Source: Desulfobulbus oligotrophicus (GTDB lineage: Bacteria > Desulfobacterota > Desulfobulbia > Desulfobulbales > Desulfobulbaceae). From it: a stretch of 64,000 nucleotides of DNA. Under the pieces are notes generated by a model that was given only the letters and a program-made list of their open reading frames with translations, ran no database searches and was not told the DNA's origin. This document shows, piece by piece, positions 24,494-34,323 of this stretch. The translations under genes were made by a program, and so were the position numbers. The stretch is taken from assembly GCF_016446285.1 (NCBI RefSeq), contig NZ_CP054140.1, forward strand, positions 663,501 to 727,500. The letters are read 5' to 3'. The stretch's first letter is position 1. Each line of letters begins with the position of its first letter.

Positions 24494-26862
24494 AATCAGA
24501 GTCGCTAATAACGCAAGTCGTCGACATCACACCCACCCCGAGAATCCTTAGAACGTTGGGGGACATTCCGTTTGCCGCTTGGCAATGCTTGGCGGAACTG
24601 ACCGACAATTCGCTGGACGCATTTTCTGAGGCTGAAAACAAAGGGAAAGTTATAAATGGCCCCAGGGTCGATATCCATTGGTCCAGTGATTCTGTCGCCG
24701 CTTATGATAGAGAAATTGTCGTTCAGGACAACGGGCTCGGCATGGAACTCGAAGTCCTCCAGAAAGCTGCTAAGGCGGGATATTCAAGCAACGATCCTAT
24801 TCACAACCTTGGACTATTTGGAATGGGTTTCAATATCGCCACTGCCCGACTTGGAGATGAAACTCTTTTCCTTTCGGCGACTCCAGATGGAACTGAATGG
24901 GTTGGAATTAAAATCAGTTTTGAACAATTGATAAAGGAGCAAACCTTTTCCGCTCCTGTTGTTAGGGAACCAAAAAAAACTCCGGACGAATCCGGCACTA
25001 AAATAATTGTCAAGAGCTTGAAAGACGGCGTTTTCGCGGAAATTAGGAAAAAGGAAAGCGCGATAAGAAGGCAGTTGGAGATAATTTACACGCCGATTCT
25101 CAGCAGAAAAAAGGTTTCAATCTTTGTACAGGGAAAGCAGCTTTCGCCTCGTCCACATTGCGTTTGGAGCGATTCAAGGTTTGTGGTCCGTAAAGGGGTT
25201 CGAGTAGAGGCGATCCAAAGAATAAACCGAGACCTCGGAGAGACATACTTCGACTCTCTGAAAAACCGCTACCTGACCGAAGACGAAACCGCTGATCTCG
25301 ATGTCTCGATTAGTAAAGGTGGTGTTTCTCCGACACACATAGTCAAACGTGCTCGTCGGCTTAAAGGTTGGATTGGTATCCAGCGGTATGCCGACCCATC
25401 TGATTTTGGTGTGGATTTTGTTCGCAACGGACGGAAAATACTGGTTTCTGACAAATCCCTTTTCGGCTACGAAAATCCGGATACTGGAACTTACACGTCT
25501 GAATACCCAGTCGAACTTGGATCGACGGTTGGCGGGAGAATCGTTGGCGAGCTCCATGTTGATTACCTGATCCCGACGTATCAAAAGAATGGGTTTGATA
25601 TCACAGACAGAGCATGGCGACTCACACTGGAAGCCGTTCGAGGCGCTGGACCGATTCTTCCCAAGAAAAGGCAAGCTTTGGGATACGATGGGGATAACGA
25701 GTCTCCTCTAGGTAGATTGGTCAATGCATACAGAAGAACAGACCCTGGCACAAAAAATCTCGCGGTTCCTAATTCACTGGCGAGGGAATTCGCCAAGCGT
25801 TTCTTTTCCGGAGACCTAGAGTACGAAACCGATGATAAGTGGTACAAGGTCGCTCAGGAATCAGACAGAGAACGGGGGGATGGCGGTAAAGGCTTGACTC
25901 CGGTAAATTCTGGAGAGTCTCCGTCAGATGACATTTCCAGCTATTTGCCCGGCGCTCAATCTGGGGCTGGCTCTCATACCTCCTCTCCTGTCAGTACTCC
26001 ACCACAGCCAACACCTACTGTGGCTCCCGTTCCGGCGACTTCTGACAGAGATCTCTTGATTCAACATTCTGACAAAGAGGAATCACTGTCAGGAAAATAC
26101 TCTTACGACACAACTCCCGGAATGGAAATAACCGCTTGGAGAGTGCGTGACAGCCAAATCAAAATCCAAGGAAGCAGAGTGCCATGTCACCTTTATCAGG
26201 ATGGAATCGAGGTTGATTTCTTTTTCGACCCGACTCATCCAATTCTATCCGAGTACCCACTTTCCCCTAAACAATTGTTGCTGCAGGGCTTGGCAGAAAA
26301 ATTTGCGCTCCGTGATCCTGGCGTGTCTATTCAAGCGGCGTTTATTGGGCTCGTTGACAATCATTTGCTTGAAGAACGGATCAATCCCCAAGCTCTACAA
26401 GAACGGGCGCATTCGATTGTTTCGTCAATACGCGAAAAACTACCTTCTTTGCTCGGGCATCGATTTGCCAAGGTAAAAGAAGTTATCCAGTCTGTTGAAG
26501 CTGAAGAGGAAGAACTGGCAAAACGCCTGCTTGATGAGGCTCCAAATCTGCTCGGTGCCTATCAAGACTCCAGTGAAGAATCGATTCAGTCTCTGGCGTT
26601 TGTTTGCGACACGACTATAAAACGGCTGATAGCCGAATTTCCTGAAGAGTTTATGGACAACAAGCTTTTCGCGCAGCCTTTTGCCAACCTAAAGATTGGT
26701 AATGAGGCGATGCGTGAACGGTTGCGGAAAAACTCCCTTGAACGGGTCCTGTCCTATTTTTCCGATGTTATTTTGCTTCTTCAGGGCGGAAGAGCACAGA
26801 GCAAACAAGAACTATTGAGGCACGCGAACACACTGTCTCTGCTGGAAGGACTCCTGGAATGA
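24490..26862 (+). CDS. GHKL (HSP90/MutL/MORC-like) ATPase of a restriction system
   Basis: A 790-residue protein. The Bergerat ATP-binding motifs lie in the first 120 residues: LAELTDNSLDAF (N box), IVVQDNGLGM (G1), NLGLFGMGFNIATARL (G2), and a later SGTKIIV. Residues about 440-540 are a low-complexity linker (SHTSSPVSTPPQPTPTV) before a C-terminal helical domain. Iyer, Abhiman and Aravind described MutL/MORC-like ATPases linked to m5C methylases, helicases and Vsr in restriction operons, and this locus has that composition. The protein probably acts as an ATP-driven DNA clamp. Four-base overlaps occur at both ends. Confidence 0.85.
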   Translation: MKSESLITQVVDITPTPRILRTLGDIPFAAWQCLAELTDNSLDAFSEAENKGKVINGPRVDIHWSSDSVAAYDREIVVQDNGLGMELEVLQKAAKAGYSSNDPIHNLGLFGMGFNIATARLGDETLFLSATPDGTEWVGIKISFEQLIKEQTFSAPVVREPKKTPDESGTKIIVKSLKDGVFAEIRKKESAIRRQLEIIYTPILSRKKVSIFVQGKQLSPRPHCVWSDSRFVVRKGVRVEAIQRINRDLGETYFDSLKNRYLTEDETADLDVSISKGGVSPTHIVKRARRLKGWIGIQRYADPSDFGVDFVRNGRKILVSDKSLFGYENPDTGTYTSEYPVELGSTVGGRIVGELHVDYLIPTYQKNGFDITDRAWRLTLEAVRGAGPILPKKRQALGYDGDNESPLGRLVNAYRRTDPGTKNLAVPNSLAREFAKRFFSGDLEYETDDKWYKVAQESDRERGDGGKGLTPVNSGESPSDDISSYLPGAQSGAGSHTSSPVSTPPQPTPTVAPVPATSDRDLLIQHSDKEESLSGKYSYDTTPGMEITAWRVRDSQIKIQGSRVPCHLYQDGIEVDFFFDPTHPILSEYPLSPKQLLLQGLAEKFALRDPGVSIQAAFIGLVDNHLLEERINPQALQERAHSIVSSIREKLPSLLGHRFAKVKEVIQSVEAEEEELAKRLLDEAPNLLGAYQDSSEESIQSLAFVCDTTIKRLIAEFPEEFMDNKLFAQPFANLKIGNEAMRERLRKNSLERVLSYFSDVILLLQGGRAQSKQELLRHANTLSLLEGLLE

Positions 26863-28556
26863 GTGAACCACAGAATGCGACTTTCCTGACTGAGGCTGTA
26901 ATGGCGGGAGGTGACTGGAGAGCTCTTGAGCTCGCAGTCTCTAGGTTATTGCTGCACTGCGGTTGGAAAAATATCCAATATGTTGGTGAGAGTGGAGACA
27001 AAGGGGCTGATGTCTTAGCAGTGAGAGCGAACCCCTCGAAAGGGATTGACGATTCATACCTCATACAGGTCAAGGCGGTCAATTCAAACTCCTATGTTGG
27101 CAAGTCCGCTGTCGATCAAGCCGTCAAGGGTCAAGCCTACTACAAAGCCAAAGTGGTAGTCGTTGCCACCAATGGGGACTTTACAAAATCAGCGTATGAT
27201 AGAAGAGATGACCTCAACAGACAGGGGTATGATGTTAGGCTCTGGAACGGAAAATTTCTGACAGATCTTGTTGCAAAATGGCCTGAATACAGTGAAGAAA
27301 AGAGGTCGCCTCGTGAATATCAGTCAAAGATAGTCGACTCGGTTGTAAAGGGCTTTCACAGTGGCCGTAGAAAGGCCCTATTCGTTGTTGCGACCGGGCT
27401 CGGAAAAACCGTCATCGCTTCATCGGTCGCCGACCTTCTTTATTCGACTGGCCTAAAAAAGATACTAGTCCTATGTCATGCTACAGACTTAGCCTTCCAA
27501 CTCCAACGATCTTTCTGGGCGCAGATTTCCAAGAACATACCAACGAGAATATTCATGGATGGAGAGCCCCCTGTTCCATCCGACGGAATCAATTTCGGGC
27601 TGTATCAGACGCTGTTTGGGTATCTCGGAGGAATCGAGCCGACCGCTTTTGATCTCATTATCGTAGATGAGGCCCACCACGCTTTGGCAAACGCTTTTTC
27701 GTCATGCATTGAGCATCTTTCCCCAAAACTTCTTATTGGCATGACGGCCACTCCCTGGCGTGGCGACGGTACATCGATTGAGTCTATTTTTGGTGAGCCG
27801 ATTGAAAAAGTATCGTTGGTCGATGGCATGAGGATGGGGTTCCTTGCAAAAGTCGATTATCGGATGATGTGTGACAACATCGACTGGGAACAAGTTCCGA
27901 AACTGGCTCGCACCTCGTTGTCCATCCGAGACCTTAACAAGCGACTTTTCCTGCCACAGAGGGATGACGCTGTTATCGCCAAGCTTCTTGAGTTGACCGC
28001 ATCCATGGAACGTCCACGGATCGCGATATTTTCACCATCAAAAAACCATGCGGACACATTCGCAGGGAAACTGGTGTCCTCGGGCATTCCAGCAGCCAAC
28101 ATGTCTGTTGATGACAAGGTTAAACGGCGACAGGTTCTGTTGAATTTCTCATCTGGAAAAATCAAAGCGGTTACGGCGGTCGATGTCCTGAATGAAGGTA
28201 TTGACGTGCCTGACGTGAATATCCTTGTGTTCTTAAGGGCTACCCACTCCAGAAGGATATTTGTGCAACAACTCGGTAGAGGGCTCAGGATCTCACCAGG
28301 AAAAGAAAAAGTCATTGTACTGGACTTTGTCACGGACATAAGACGATTGGCTGCGGTCAAGGAGCTTGACAAGGAGGCCAAGGCCGACCCCAAGCCAGGT
28401 GAAGTTGAAACGGTTTTCCTGCGGAACGGGGTGGTGACTTTTAGCAATGAAAAAGCGCAGAAGTTCGTGGATGCATGGCTTGATGATGTGGCCAGTCTGC
28501 AGGACCAAGACGACGCTGAACGTCTGGCTTTTCCTGACACGGAGGCTTGGTCATGA
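26859..28556 (+). CDS. Mrr-like nuclease fused to a superfamily 2 helicase
   Basis: A 565-residue protein. Residues 1-135 carry a PD-(D/E)xK nuclease of Mrr type: ELAVSRLLLHCGWKNIQYVG, GDKGADV and YLIQVKAVN. Residues 145-500 are an SF2 helicase: ATGLGKTVIASSVADL (Walker A, about 178), IIVDEAHHAL (about 269), IGMTATPWRGDG, and FVQQLGRGLRISPG (motif VI). It would unwind or translocate on DNA and cut it, making it the restriction subunit paired with the methyltransferase and the GHKL ATPase. It overlaps the upstream gene (ATGA) and is overlapped by the next. The C-terminus after residue 500 is short and acidic. Confidence 0.85.
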   Translation: MSEPQNATFLTEAVMAGGDWRALELAVSRLLLHCGWKNIQYVGESGDKGADVLAVRANPSKGIDDSYLIQVKAVNSNSYVGKSAVDQAVKGQAYYKAKVVVVATNGDFTKSAYDRRDDLNRQGYDVRLWNGKFLTDLVAKWPEYSEEKRSPREYQSKIVDSVVKGFHSGRRKALFVVATGLGKTVIASSVADLLYSTGLKKILVLCHATDLAFQLQRSFWAQISKNIPTRIFMDGEPPVPSDGINFGLYQTLFGYLGGIEPTAFDLIIVDEAHHALANAFSSCIEHLSPKLLIGMTATPWRGDGTSIESIFGEPIEKVSLVDGMRMGFLAKVDYRMMCDNIDWEQVPKLARTSLSIRDLNKRLFLPQRDDAVIAKLLELTASMERPRIAIFSPSKNHADTFAGKLVSSGIPAANMSVDDKVKRRQVLLNFSSGKIKAVTAVDVLNEGIDVPDVNILVFLRATHSRRIFVQQLGRGLRISPGKEKVIVLDFVTDIRRLAAVKELDKEAKADPKPGEVETVFLRNGVVTFSNEKAQKFVDAWLDDVASLQDQDDAERLAFPDTEAWS

Positions 28557-29131
28557 GCAAAAAGGTTCCTGATGATATCGCTAAAGAGATAAAAGAATGC
28601 GTCTTTCAAGAGGCTGACCGAGTTAATTATCTCGCACGTTCTAGGACAGACAACGGCAATTTCCTCGCGCAACTGGTTACCATGCCCAATGTCGGAGGAA
28701 GATTGTCCCAGTACATGAAAAAAGCCGAGGTCCGCACATATATAAAAGACGCGATTCTCAACCGGTATTCAAAAGATAAAACACAGGAGGAACGCCCAGA
28801 CGACCTTGAGTCAATAATTTTGGAAAAGGTAGGGATTCAAGCACTCTTTGTGGAACATGAGGCAAAAAGTCAGATTTCATTATTCAAGTCCCCAGCCGAC
28901 GCCTGCTTTGTGGTTGTGGCGGATGGCACAGTTCTAAAATGGGAAACCGCATTGCGTAAAGCGTTACTTTACGTTGCCTCAAAACCATTTTCCGATAACT
29001 CCGATGCATCTATAAAAATCGTTCTGACGTTGTTCGCCAGACACCAAAAGGTGTCTCCTTCCGATTTACGCCATTTGGAAAAGGCGCTTTCGATGTGCAA
29101 CGCTAAACCGTACATCTATGGAGAAGGATGA
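28553..29131 (+). CDS. Uncharacterised restriction-operon protein
   Basis: A 192-residue protein of no recognised family. It is helical and charged at the N-terminus (DDIAKEIKECVFQEADRVNY), with EVRTYIKDAILNRYSKDK and a core strand pattern CFVVVADGTVLKWETALRKA resembling small sensing or adaptor domains. The ATG at 28553 overlaps the helicase stop (28556) by four bases. GHKL-type restriction operons often include an extra small protein. A role in protein assembly is a guess from position. Confidence 0.5.
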   Translation: MSKKVPDDIAKEIKECVFQEADRVNYLARSRTDNGNFLAQLVTMPNVGGRLSQYMKKAEVRTYIKDAILNRYSKDKTQEERPDDLESIILEKVGIQALFVEHEAKSQISLFKSPADACFVVVADGTVLKWETALRKALLYVASKPFSDNSDASIKIVLTLFARHQKVSPSDLRHLEKALSMCNAKPYIYGEG

Positions 29132-29593
29132 TTGGATAACATCAGCAAAGAAGAACGAAGCCGAGTGATGGCTGCTGTAAAGCAAAAGGACACCAAGCCA
29201 GAAATGAAGGTGCGTTCTTTCTTGCACAAACATGGGCTGCGATATCGGCTTCACGACAACAAGCTGCCAGGAAAACCAGACCTTGTTTTCCCAAGGTTTC
29301 GGACGGTTCTATTTATCCATGGCTGCTTTTGGCACGGCCATCCAGACGAGCAATGCAAATTAGCCAGAATCCCTAAATCGAATGTCAAATTTTGGAAAGA
29401 CAAAATACGGGCAAACCGACAACGAGATGATAAAAATATCAGGCTATTACAGGATCTCGGGTGGAATGTTGCTGTGATATGGGAGTGTCAGCTTTGTAAT
29501 AACGCATCATTAGATAGGCTTGCCCTTCAGATTCGTAGCGCTCAAAGATTAAAGAACGGAAAAAAGTCCTCAGATATCGGAGAACAGCCATGA
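29132..29593 (+). CDS. vsr: Very short patch repair (Vsr) endonuclease
   Basis: A 153-residue protein with the full Vsr pattern: SKEERSRVMAAVKQKDTKPE, LRYRLHDNKLPGKPDLVFP, TVLFIHGCFWHGHP, and WNVAVIWECQL at the end. Vsr nicks DNA 5' of T:G mismatches formed by deamination of 5-methylcytosine and is commonly paired with m5C methyltransferases. It starts at TTG 29132, immediately after the stop of the previous gene, with GGAGAAGGA upstream. No in-frame ATG occurs before the conserved first helix. Its presence in this operon matches the methyltransferase three genes upstream. Confidence 0.92.
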   Translation: MDNISKEERSRVMAAVKQKDTKPEMKVRSFLHKHGLRYRLHDNKLPGKPDLVFPRFRTVLFIHGCFWHGHPDEQCKLARIPKSNVKFWKDKIRANRQRDDKNIRLLQDLGWNVAVIWECQLCNNASLDRLALQIRSAQRLKNGKKSSDIGEQP

Positions 29594-30927
29594 AGCCATG
29601 GGGAAAGCATGTCTATCGCATCGGGAACGAGGAGAATCTTGACGTCCAAGACCCCGATGACAGCAAAAGTATCGAATTCCAGAAAAAGCATATCGAACCC
29701 TGGCTGGCGGCTGTTTTTCAGAGTGAGCATCTTGCTCTCTTGCTTGGCAGCGGTTTCACAAAGGCAGTTGCATATCAGGCCGGAACGAGCGCAGCCGACA
29801 TGGCTTGTGACTATGGTGGTTTCCCACTGGACGACAAACTGAAGGAGGCCGCCCAGCAAGCCGCTGTGGCCATGGGACGCGGCGAGGCAAATATTGAGGA
29901 TCAGATCCGGGCTGCCAACGCGCTGGCTCAAGGCTTGAAAATTCTGGGAGATGATCGCCATACCGAGGTCATCACCGCGCTTGATTCTTTGTTCAAAAAG
30001 TTTCTGAACGGTATATCCAAAACCGAACGAGACCTGAAATCAGCGGTCGAAAAATGCGCGGCACCTGAACCAGCAGATGCCGACCCTGCGGCCGAAGAAA
30101 AAGCCGGGGAAGAAGCGTCGGAGACGCTCGATTCGCTTGTCATGCTCGTTTCTTTTTTGCTCAGCTTTTCTAGCCGGACAGCGACAAGGGAGCGTCTCCA
30201 TATCTTCACGACCAATTACGACCGGTTGATCGAATATGGTGCAGATCTAGCGGGTCTGCATTTGCTTGATCGCTTTGTCGGCTGCCTTGAACCGATTTTC
30301 AGGTCTTCGCGCTTGGACATCGATATGCACTATAACCCACCTGGCATACGTGGCGAACCACGTTACCTGGAGGGCGTAGTTCGTCTTTCTAAGCTTCACG
30401 GGTCATTGGACTGGATTTACCGAAAGGGTTTTGTAAGAAAGGTTGGGTTGCCATTCGGCCCGCAGGATGACCATCCGGCGATCAACGACCAGCCCAGCGA
30501 TTCCGTGATGATCTACCCGAACTCGGCCAAGGACCGGGAGACATCAGAATACCCCTACGTTGAACTATTCCGCGATTATGCGGCTGCGGTCTGCCGCCCG
30601 AACTCGGTGCTTGTCACCTATGGGTATGGCTTTGGTGACGAGCACATCAACCGCACCATCGCCGACATGCTGACAATCCCATCGACACACATTGTCATCA
30701 TTTCCTATGGCGATGAAGGCGGTCGAATCAGCTCTTTTTGTAAACAGGTCGGCAGAAAAGCGCAGATATCGTTATTGATCGGTCCGCACTTTGGGAACAT
30801 GCCGACCTTGGTTGAAAACTACCTTCCGAAGCCAGCGATAGACCGCATCACCATCCGGCAGACTGAATTGCTTCGAAATCGAGGCTGGGAACCGGCCGCC
30901 CACAATAGCGGGGAGGAAGAGGCATGA
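29590..30927 (+). CDS. SIR2-like NADase domain protein (defence effector)
   Basis: A 445-residue protein. The SIR2 core is visible: HLALLLGSGFTKAVAY (about 48-60, NAD-binding GxG type), HIFTTNYDRLIEYGAD (about 205-218), and VRLSKLHGSLDWIYR (about 266-280, catalytic His). The N-terminal helical segment (ISKTERDLKSAVEKCAAPEP) and an acidic linker separate parts of the domain. Bacterial SIR2 defence proteins such as those of SIR2-HerA (Nezha) systems deplete NAD+ upon infection. The next gene is HerA, fitting this pair. ATGA overlap with vsr upstream shows it is read as part of the restriction operon. Confidence 0.85.
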   Translation: MKPWGKHVYRIGNEENLDVQDPDDSKSIEFQKKHIEPWLAAVFQSEHLALLLGSGFTKAVAYQAGTSAADMACDYGGFPLDDKLKEAAQQAAVAMGRGEANIEDQIRAANALAQGLKILGDDRHTEVITALDSLFKKFLNGISKTERDLKSAVEKCAAPEPADADPAAEEKAGEEASETLDSLVMLVSFLLSFSSRTATRERLHIFTTNYDRLIEYGADLAGLHLLDRFVGCLEPIFRSSRLDIDMHYNPPGIRGEPRYLEGVVRLSKLHGSLDWIYRKGFVRKVGLPFGPQDDHPAINDQPSDSVMIYPNSAKDRETSEYPYVELFRDYAAAVCRPNSVLVTYGYGFGDEHINRTIADMLTIPSTHIVIISYGDEGGRISSFCKQVGRKAQISLLIGPHFGNMPTLVENYLPKPAIDRITIRQTELLRNRGWEPAAHNSGEEEA

Positions 30928-33065
30928 CCTCACCGATTTCCAAGATTTCGTCCCTGACAATTGGGACGGTGGAGAGTGTTGCCCCAGATGAAATCAAGGT
31001 TTTGCTGGATATCGATTCTCCAAGAAATACTGCCCTCAACACCGGTGTCCCGACACCATTTCCGAGAATAAACAGTTTCGTTCTGCTGCCCAACGAATCC
31101 GGGGCGGTCGTCGGGATCGTCGTGTGGCTGGGGGTGGAAAGATCGGCCTATCCCAAACGACAAGGGCTCAAGGATTTCGGCCTGATCGACCTGCCATTCC
31201 CGCTGCGAAAAATGGCGGTGTGTCCGATTGGAACACTTCTTTCGGAAAAGAATAAATGGCGGCTTGAAAGGGGCGTTCAGAGCTTCCCATCAGTTGGTGA
31301 TCCAGTAATTCTGCCAACAAGGGAGCAAACCATTGCCATAGTTACCGGCCAAGGCAAGGACAGCCGAGTTCCGCTTGGAACCTGTCCTATCGCGCATGAT
31401 GCGCCAATCGCGGTTGACCCTGATAAGCTGTTTGGCCGCCATCTTGCCGTTTTGGGTAACACTGGCAGTGGTAAGTCGTGCACCTTGGCAGCCTTGGTGC
31501 GATCTGCCGTTGAATCGGCTCAAAAATCCATCAAGAAACCCGAGATTCCTGCGGGAGCCGAGGAAGCTCAAAGCGGACAAGACAATCCAAACGCACGTTT
31601 CATAATCCTTGATCCTAATGGTGAGTATTCGAAATGTTTTCAGGACTTGGGAGCGGGCTGCAGGGTATTTCAGGTTCCACCGCTTACCAACACCGATGCC
31701 GCTGAATTCACTTTGCCTGCCTGGATGTGGAATAGCTCGGAATGGGCAGCAGTTGCCCAAGCGGCACCCCGCGCTCAAAGGCCGTTGTTGCAAGAAGCGT
31801 TGCGGAATTTAAGATCGAATAAACAAATAACGCTCACCATAGAAAATCGACTGAGGGCTCGTTGTAAGTCGCTAAAGTCTTATTTGTTGCAGTTTGCTGG
31901 CACGGGCGCATCTGGCTTCCCTAGCAATAACAACTGCGGACAGCAGCTAAGCCGCTTTATCGAAGATATTACATCCTACTGTTCCACTCTCACTGGCGAC
32001 ATTAAAACAAGAACAGAGCGTGCGGCGGCAGCCATTACTCAAGTGGTTGATAGCAGAAAATGGACCAGCGGCGGAAGAACTGGCTTCAACGATTTTGGTG
32101 ACAACGATTTAAACACTGTCGATCAATGGATCGAAAATATCCTCCAAGGATTTCCCCAAGGCGAAGATGTTGGGACAGTGAACGAAGATTCTCCACTACC
32201 CTTTGATCCTCAGGTGCTGGCTGAGCATCTTGAGTCATTAGCCATGCAAGAAGGTGGATCGGCCTCCCAATTCATCTCTACCCTGACGATGCGGATCAAG
32301 GGGATCATGTCAGATCCAAGAATGAATGGCGTTATCAACCCTGATTCCTCAATATCGCTGAAAGATTGGCTCGACCTTCATGTCGGCTCCGATGGTGGAG
32401 CTAATGGTCCGGTGGCAGTAATAGACCTGTCCCTTGTTCCTTATGAAATTCTCCATCTTGTTATTGCCGTTTCGTCACGTTTAATACTTGAATCACTACA
32501 GCGTTACCGAAAACATAATAATCAGAACTTACCCACCGTACTCGTCCTGGAAGAAGCACACACATTCGTGGCAAAGCGCCTTCCTCATGGCGACGACATC
32601 CCGAGTCCTGCTGATATGTGTCGAGGGATTTTTGAACGTGTCGCGAGAGAGGGGCGCAAGTTCGGATTGGGACTTGTGCTGTCATCACAGAGGCCTTCCG
32701 AACTATCCGAAACGGTACTGTCTCAATGCAACTCTTTCCTCCTCCACCGGATCACGAATGATAGGGATCAGGAGCTGATCTCCCGCTTGGTTCCTGATAA
32801 CGCACGCGGACTGCTTCGGGAACTGCCCAGCCTGCCCACACGCCATTGCATTCTCCTGGGCATCGCCTCAAAGGTACCCGCGCTCGTCGAGGTGAAACAT
32901 CTGGAGGACGGTCAGAGGCCGGAATCTGACGACCCGGATTTCTGGAATGTCTGGACCAACGAAGAAACTCGCCCAATCGATTGGGATAAAATCACCAGCG
33001 ATTGGGCAGGATCGGAAGCGGGAGCTGATGGCGACTCTATGCAGGAAGGCGGGGATGCCCAATGA
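30924..33065 (+). CDS. HerA-like hexameric ATPase
   Basis: A 713-residue protein. The N-terminus (GTVESVAPDEIKVLLDIDSP) is a HAS-barrel-like region. LAVLGNTGSGKSCTLAALVR gives Walker A (about residues 177-184), LPTVLVLEEAHTFVAKRLP gives Walker B (about 537-550), and FGLGLVLSSQRPSELSETVLSQC is the conserved HerA sensor region. HerA proteins form DNA-translocating hexamers; in bacteria they pair with nuclease or NADase partners in defence. It overlaps SIR2 by four bases upstream and SbcD by four bases downstream, giving a SIR2-HerA-Mre11-Rad50 order. The middle of the gene (31800-32500) is noticeably AT-rich. Confidence 0.85.
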   Translation: MTSPISKISSLTIGTVESVAPDEIKVLLDIDSPRNTALNTGVPTPFPRINSFVLLPNESGAVVGIVVWLGVERSAYPKRQGLKDFGLIDLPFPLRKMAVCPIGTLLSEKNKWRLERGVQSFPSVGDPVILPTREQTIAIVTGQGKDSRVPLGTCPIAHDAPIAVDPDKLFGRHLAVLGNTGSGKSCTLAALVRSAVESAQKSIKKPEIPAGAEEAQSGQDNPNARFIILDPNGEYSKCFQDLGAGCRVFQVPPLTNTDAAEFTLPAWMWNSSEWAAVAQAAPRAQRPLLQEALRNLRSNKQITLTIENRLRARCKSLKSYLLQFAGTGASGFPSNNNCGQQLSRFIEDITSYCSTLTGDIKTRTERAAAAITQVVDSRKWTSGGRTGFNDFGDNDLNTVDQWIENILQGFPQGEDVGTVNEDSPLPFDPQVLAEHLESLAMQEGGSASQFISTLTMRIKGIMSDPRMNGVINPDSSISLKDWLDLHVGSDGGANGPVAVIDLSLVPYEILHLVIAVSSRLILESLQRYRKHNNQNLPTVLVLEEAHTFVAKRLPHGDDIPSPADMCRGIFERVAREGRKFGLGLVLSSQRPSELSETVLSQCNSFLLHRITNDRDQELISRLVPDNARGLLRELPSLPTRHCILLGIASKVPALVEVKHLEDGQRPESDDPDFWNVWTNEETRPIDWDKITSDWAGSEAGADGDSMQEGGDAQ

Positions 33066-34312
33066 ATCAGAAATTGCCGCCGCTCAAATTGCTCCACACA
33101 TCCGACTGGCACATTGGGCGTACTCTTTATGGCAGAAAACGCTACGAGGAGTTCGAGGCCTTTCTGACCTGGCTGGCTGAGACGATTCAGCAGAATGAAA
33201 TTGACGCACTGCTGGTGGCGGGTGATGTCTTTGACACCAGCGCTCCGAGCAATCGCGCCCAGGAGCTCTATTACCGGTTTCTGTGCCGGGTGGCCGCTTC
33301 ATCCTGTCGGCATGTTGTTGTCGTTGCGGGCAACCACGATTCACCGTCCTTCCTCAATGCTCCCAAGGAGCTGCTCAAAGCCCTGGATGTCCACGTGGTC
33401 GGTAGTAGCACGGAATCCCCGGAAGACGAAGTGCTGGTGCTCCGTAATGAGCAGGACGTTCCGGAATTGATTGTCTGTGCCGTGCCCTACCTTCGCGACC
33501 GGGATATCCGCGTGGCGGAAGCGGGTGAGAGCGTCGAGGACAAGGAGCGGAAACTGATCGAAGGCATTCGCACCCATTACGCCGCCGTCGCTGCTTTGGC
33601 CGAGCAGAAGCGTGAAGAACTCGGGGCCGATATTCCCATCGTTGGCACGGGGCATCTGTTCACCGCAGGCGGACAAACCGTCGACGGTGATGGCGTGCGC
33701 GAACTCTATGTCGGCTCCCTGGCTCACGTGACGGCCGGGATTTTTCCTGGCTGCTTCAACTACCTGGCGCTTGGACACCTCCATGTCCCGCAAAAAGTGA
33801 ACGGCTCCGAAACCATTCGGTACAGCGGCTCTCCTCTGCCCATGGGGTTCGGAGAGGCAAAACAGCAGAAGAGCGTTTGCCAGGTTGAGTTCCACAGCAC
33901 GGCTGCATCCATACAGCTGATCGACATACCGGTGTTTCAAAAGCTCGAGCGCGTCAAGGGAGACTGGGAAGGCATCTCAAACCGCATCATTGAATTGTCG
34001 GCAACCGACTCCCAAGGCTGGCTCGAAGTCATTTACGACGGCACTGAGGTAATAGGCGACCTGCGTGAACGCCTGGAGGCTGCGATTTCCGGTACCCAGA
34101 TGGAAATCCTCCGGATAAAGAACAACCGCATCATTGAACGTGTTCTGAGACAAATCCATGAAGAGGAAACGCTCGACGACCTGAACGTGAACGACGTGTT
34201 CGAACGATGCCTCGCCGTCCATGACGTGTCCGAAGAGCAGCGGCCAGAGCTGCTTCGGGCCTACCAGGAAACAGTCTCGTCTCTCTATGAAGACGATATG
34301 CAGGCGGAATAG
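33062..34312 (+). CDS. sbcD: SbcD / Mre11-like nuclease subunit
   Basis: A 416-residue protein with calcineurin-type phosphoesterase motifs: LLHTSDWHIGRTLYG, LLVAGDVFDTSAPSN, VVVAGNHDSPSF and LALGHLHVPQ. With SbcC it cuts hairpins and processes double-strand breaks, using Mn-dependent exo- and endonuclease activity. Its length matches bacterial SbcD. It begins in the last codons of HerA (overlap 33062-33065), and SbcC starts 11 bases after its stop, so the complex is made with SIR2 and HerA. Housekeeping sbcCD usually stand alone; their place in this defence operon is unusual. Confidence 0.92.
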   Translation: MNQKLPPLKLLHTSDWHIGRTLYGRKRYEEFEAFLTWLAETIQQNEIDALLVAGDVFDTSAPSNRAQELYYRFLCRVAASSCRHVVVVAGNHDSPSFLNAPKELLKALDVHVVGSSTESPEDEVLVLRNEQDVPELIVCAVPYLRDRDIRVAEAGESVEDKERKLIEGIRTHYAAVAALAEQKREELGADIPIVGTGHLFTAGGQTVDGDGVRELYVGSLAHVTAGIFPGCFNYLALGHLHVPQKVNGSETIRYSGSPLPMGFGEAKQQKSVCQVEFHSTAASIQLIDIPVFQKLERVKGDWEGISNRIIELSATDSQGWLEVIYDGTEVIGDLRERLEAAISGTQMEILRIKNNRIIERVLRQIHEEETLDDLNVNDVFERCLAVHDVSEEQRPELLRAYQETVSSLYEDDMQAE

Positions 34313-34323
34313 AGAGGCTGTCG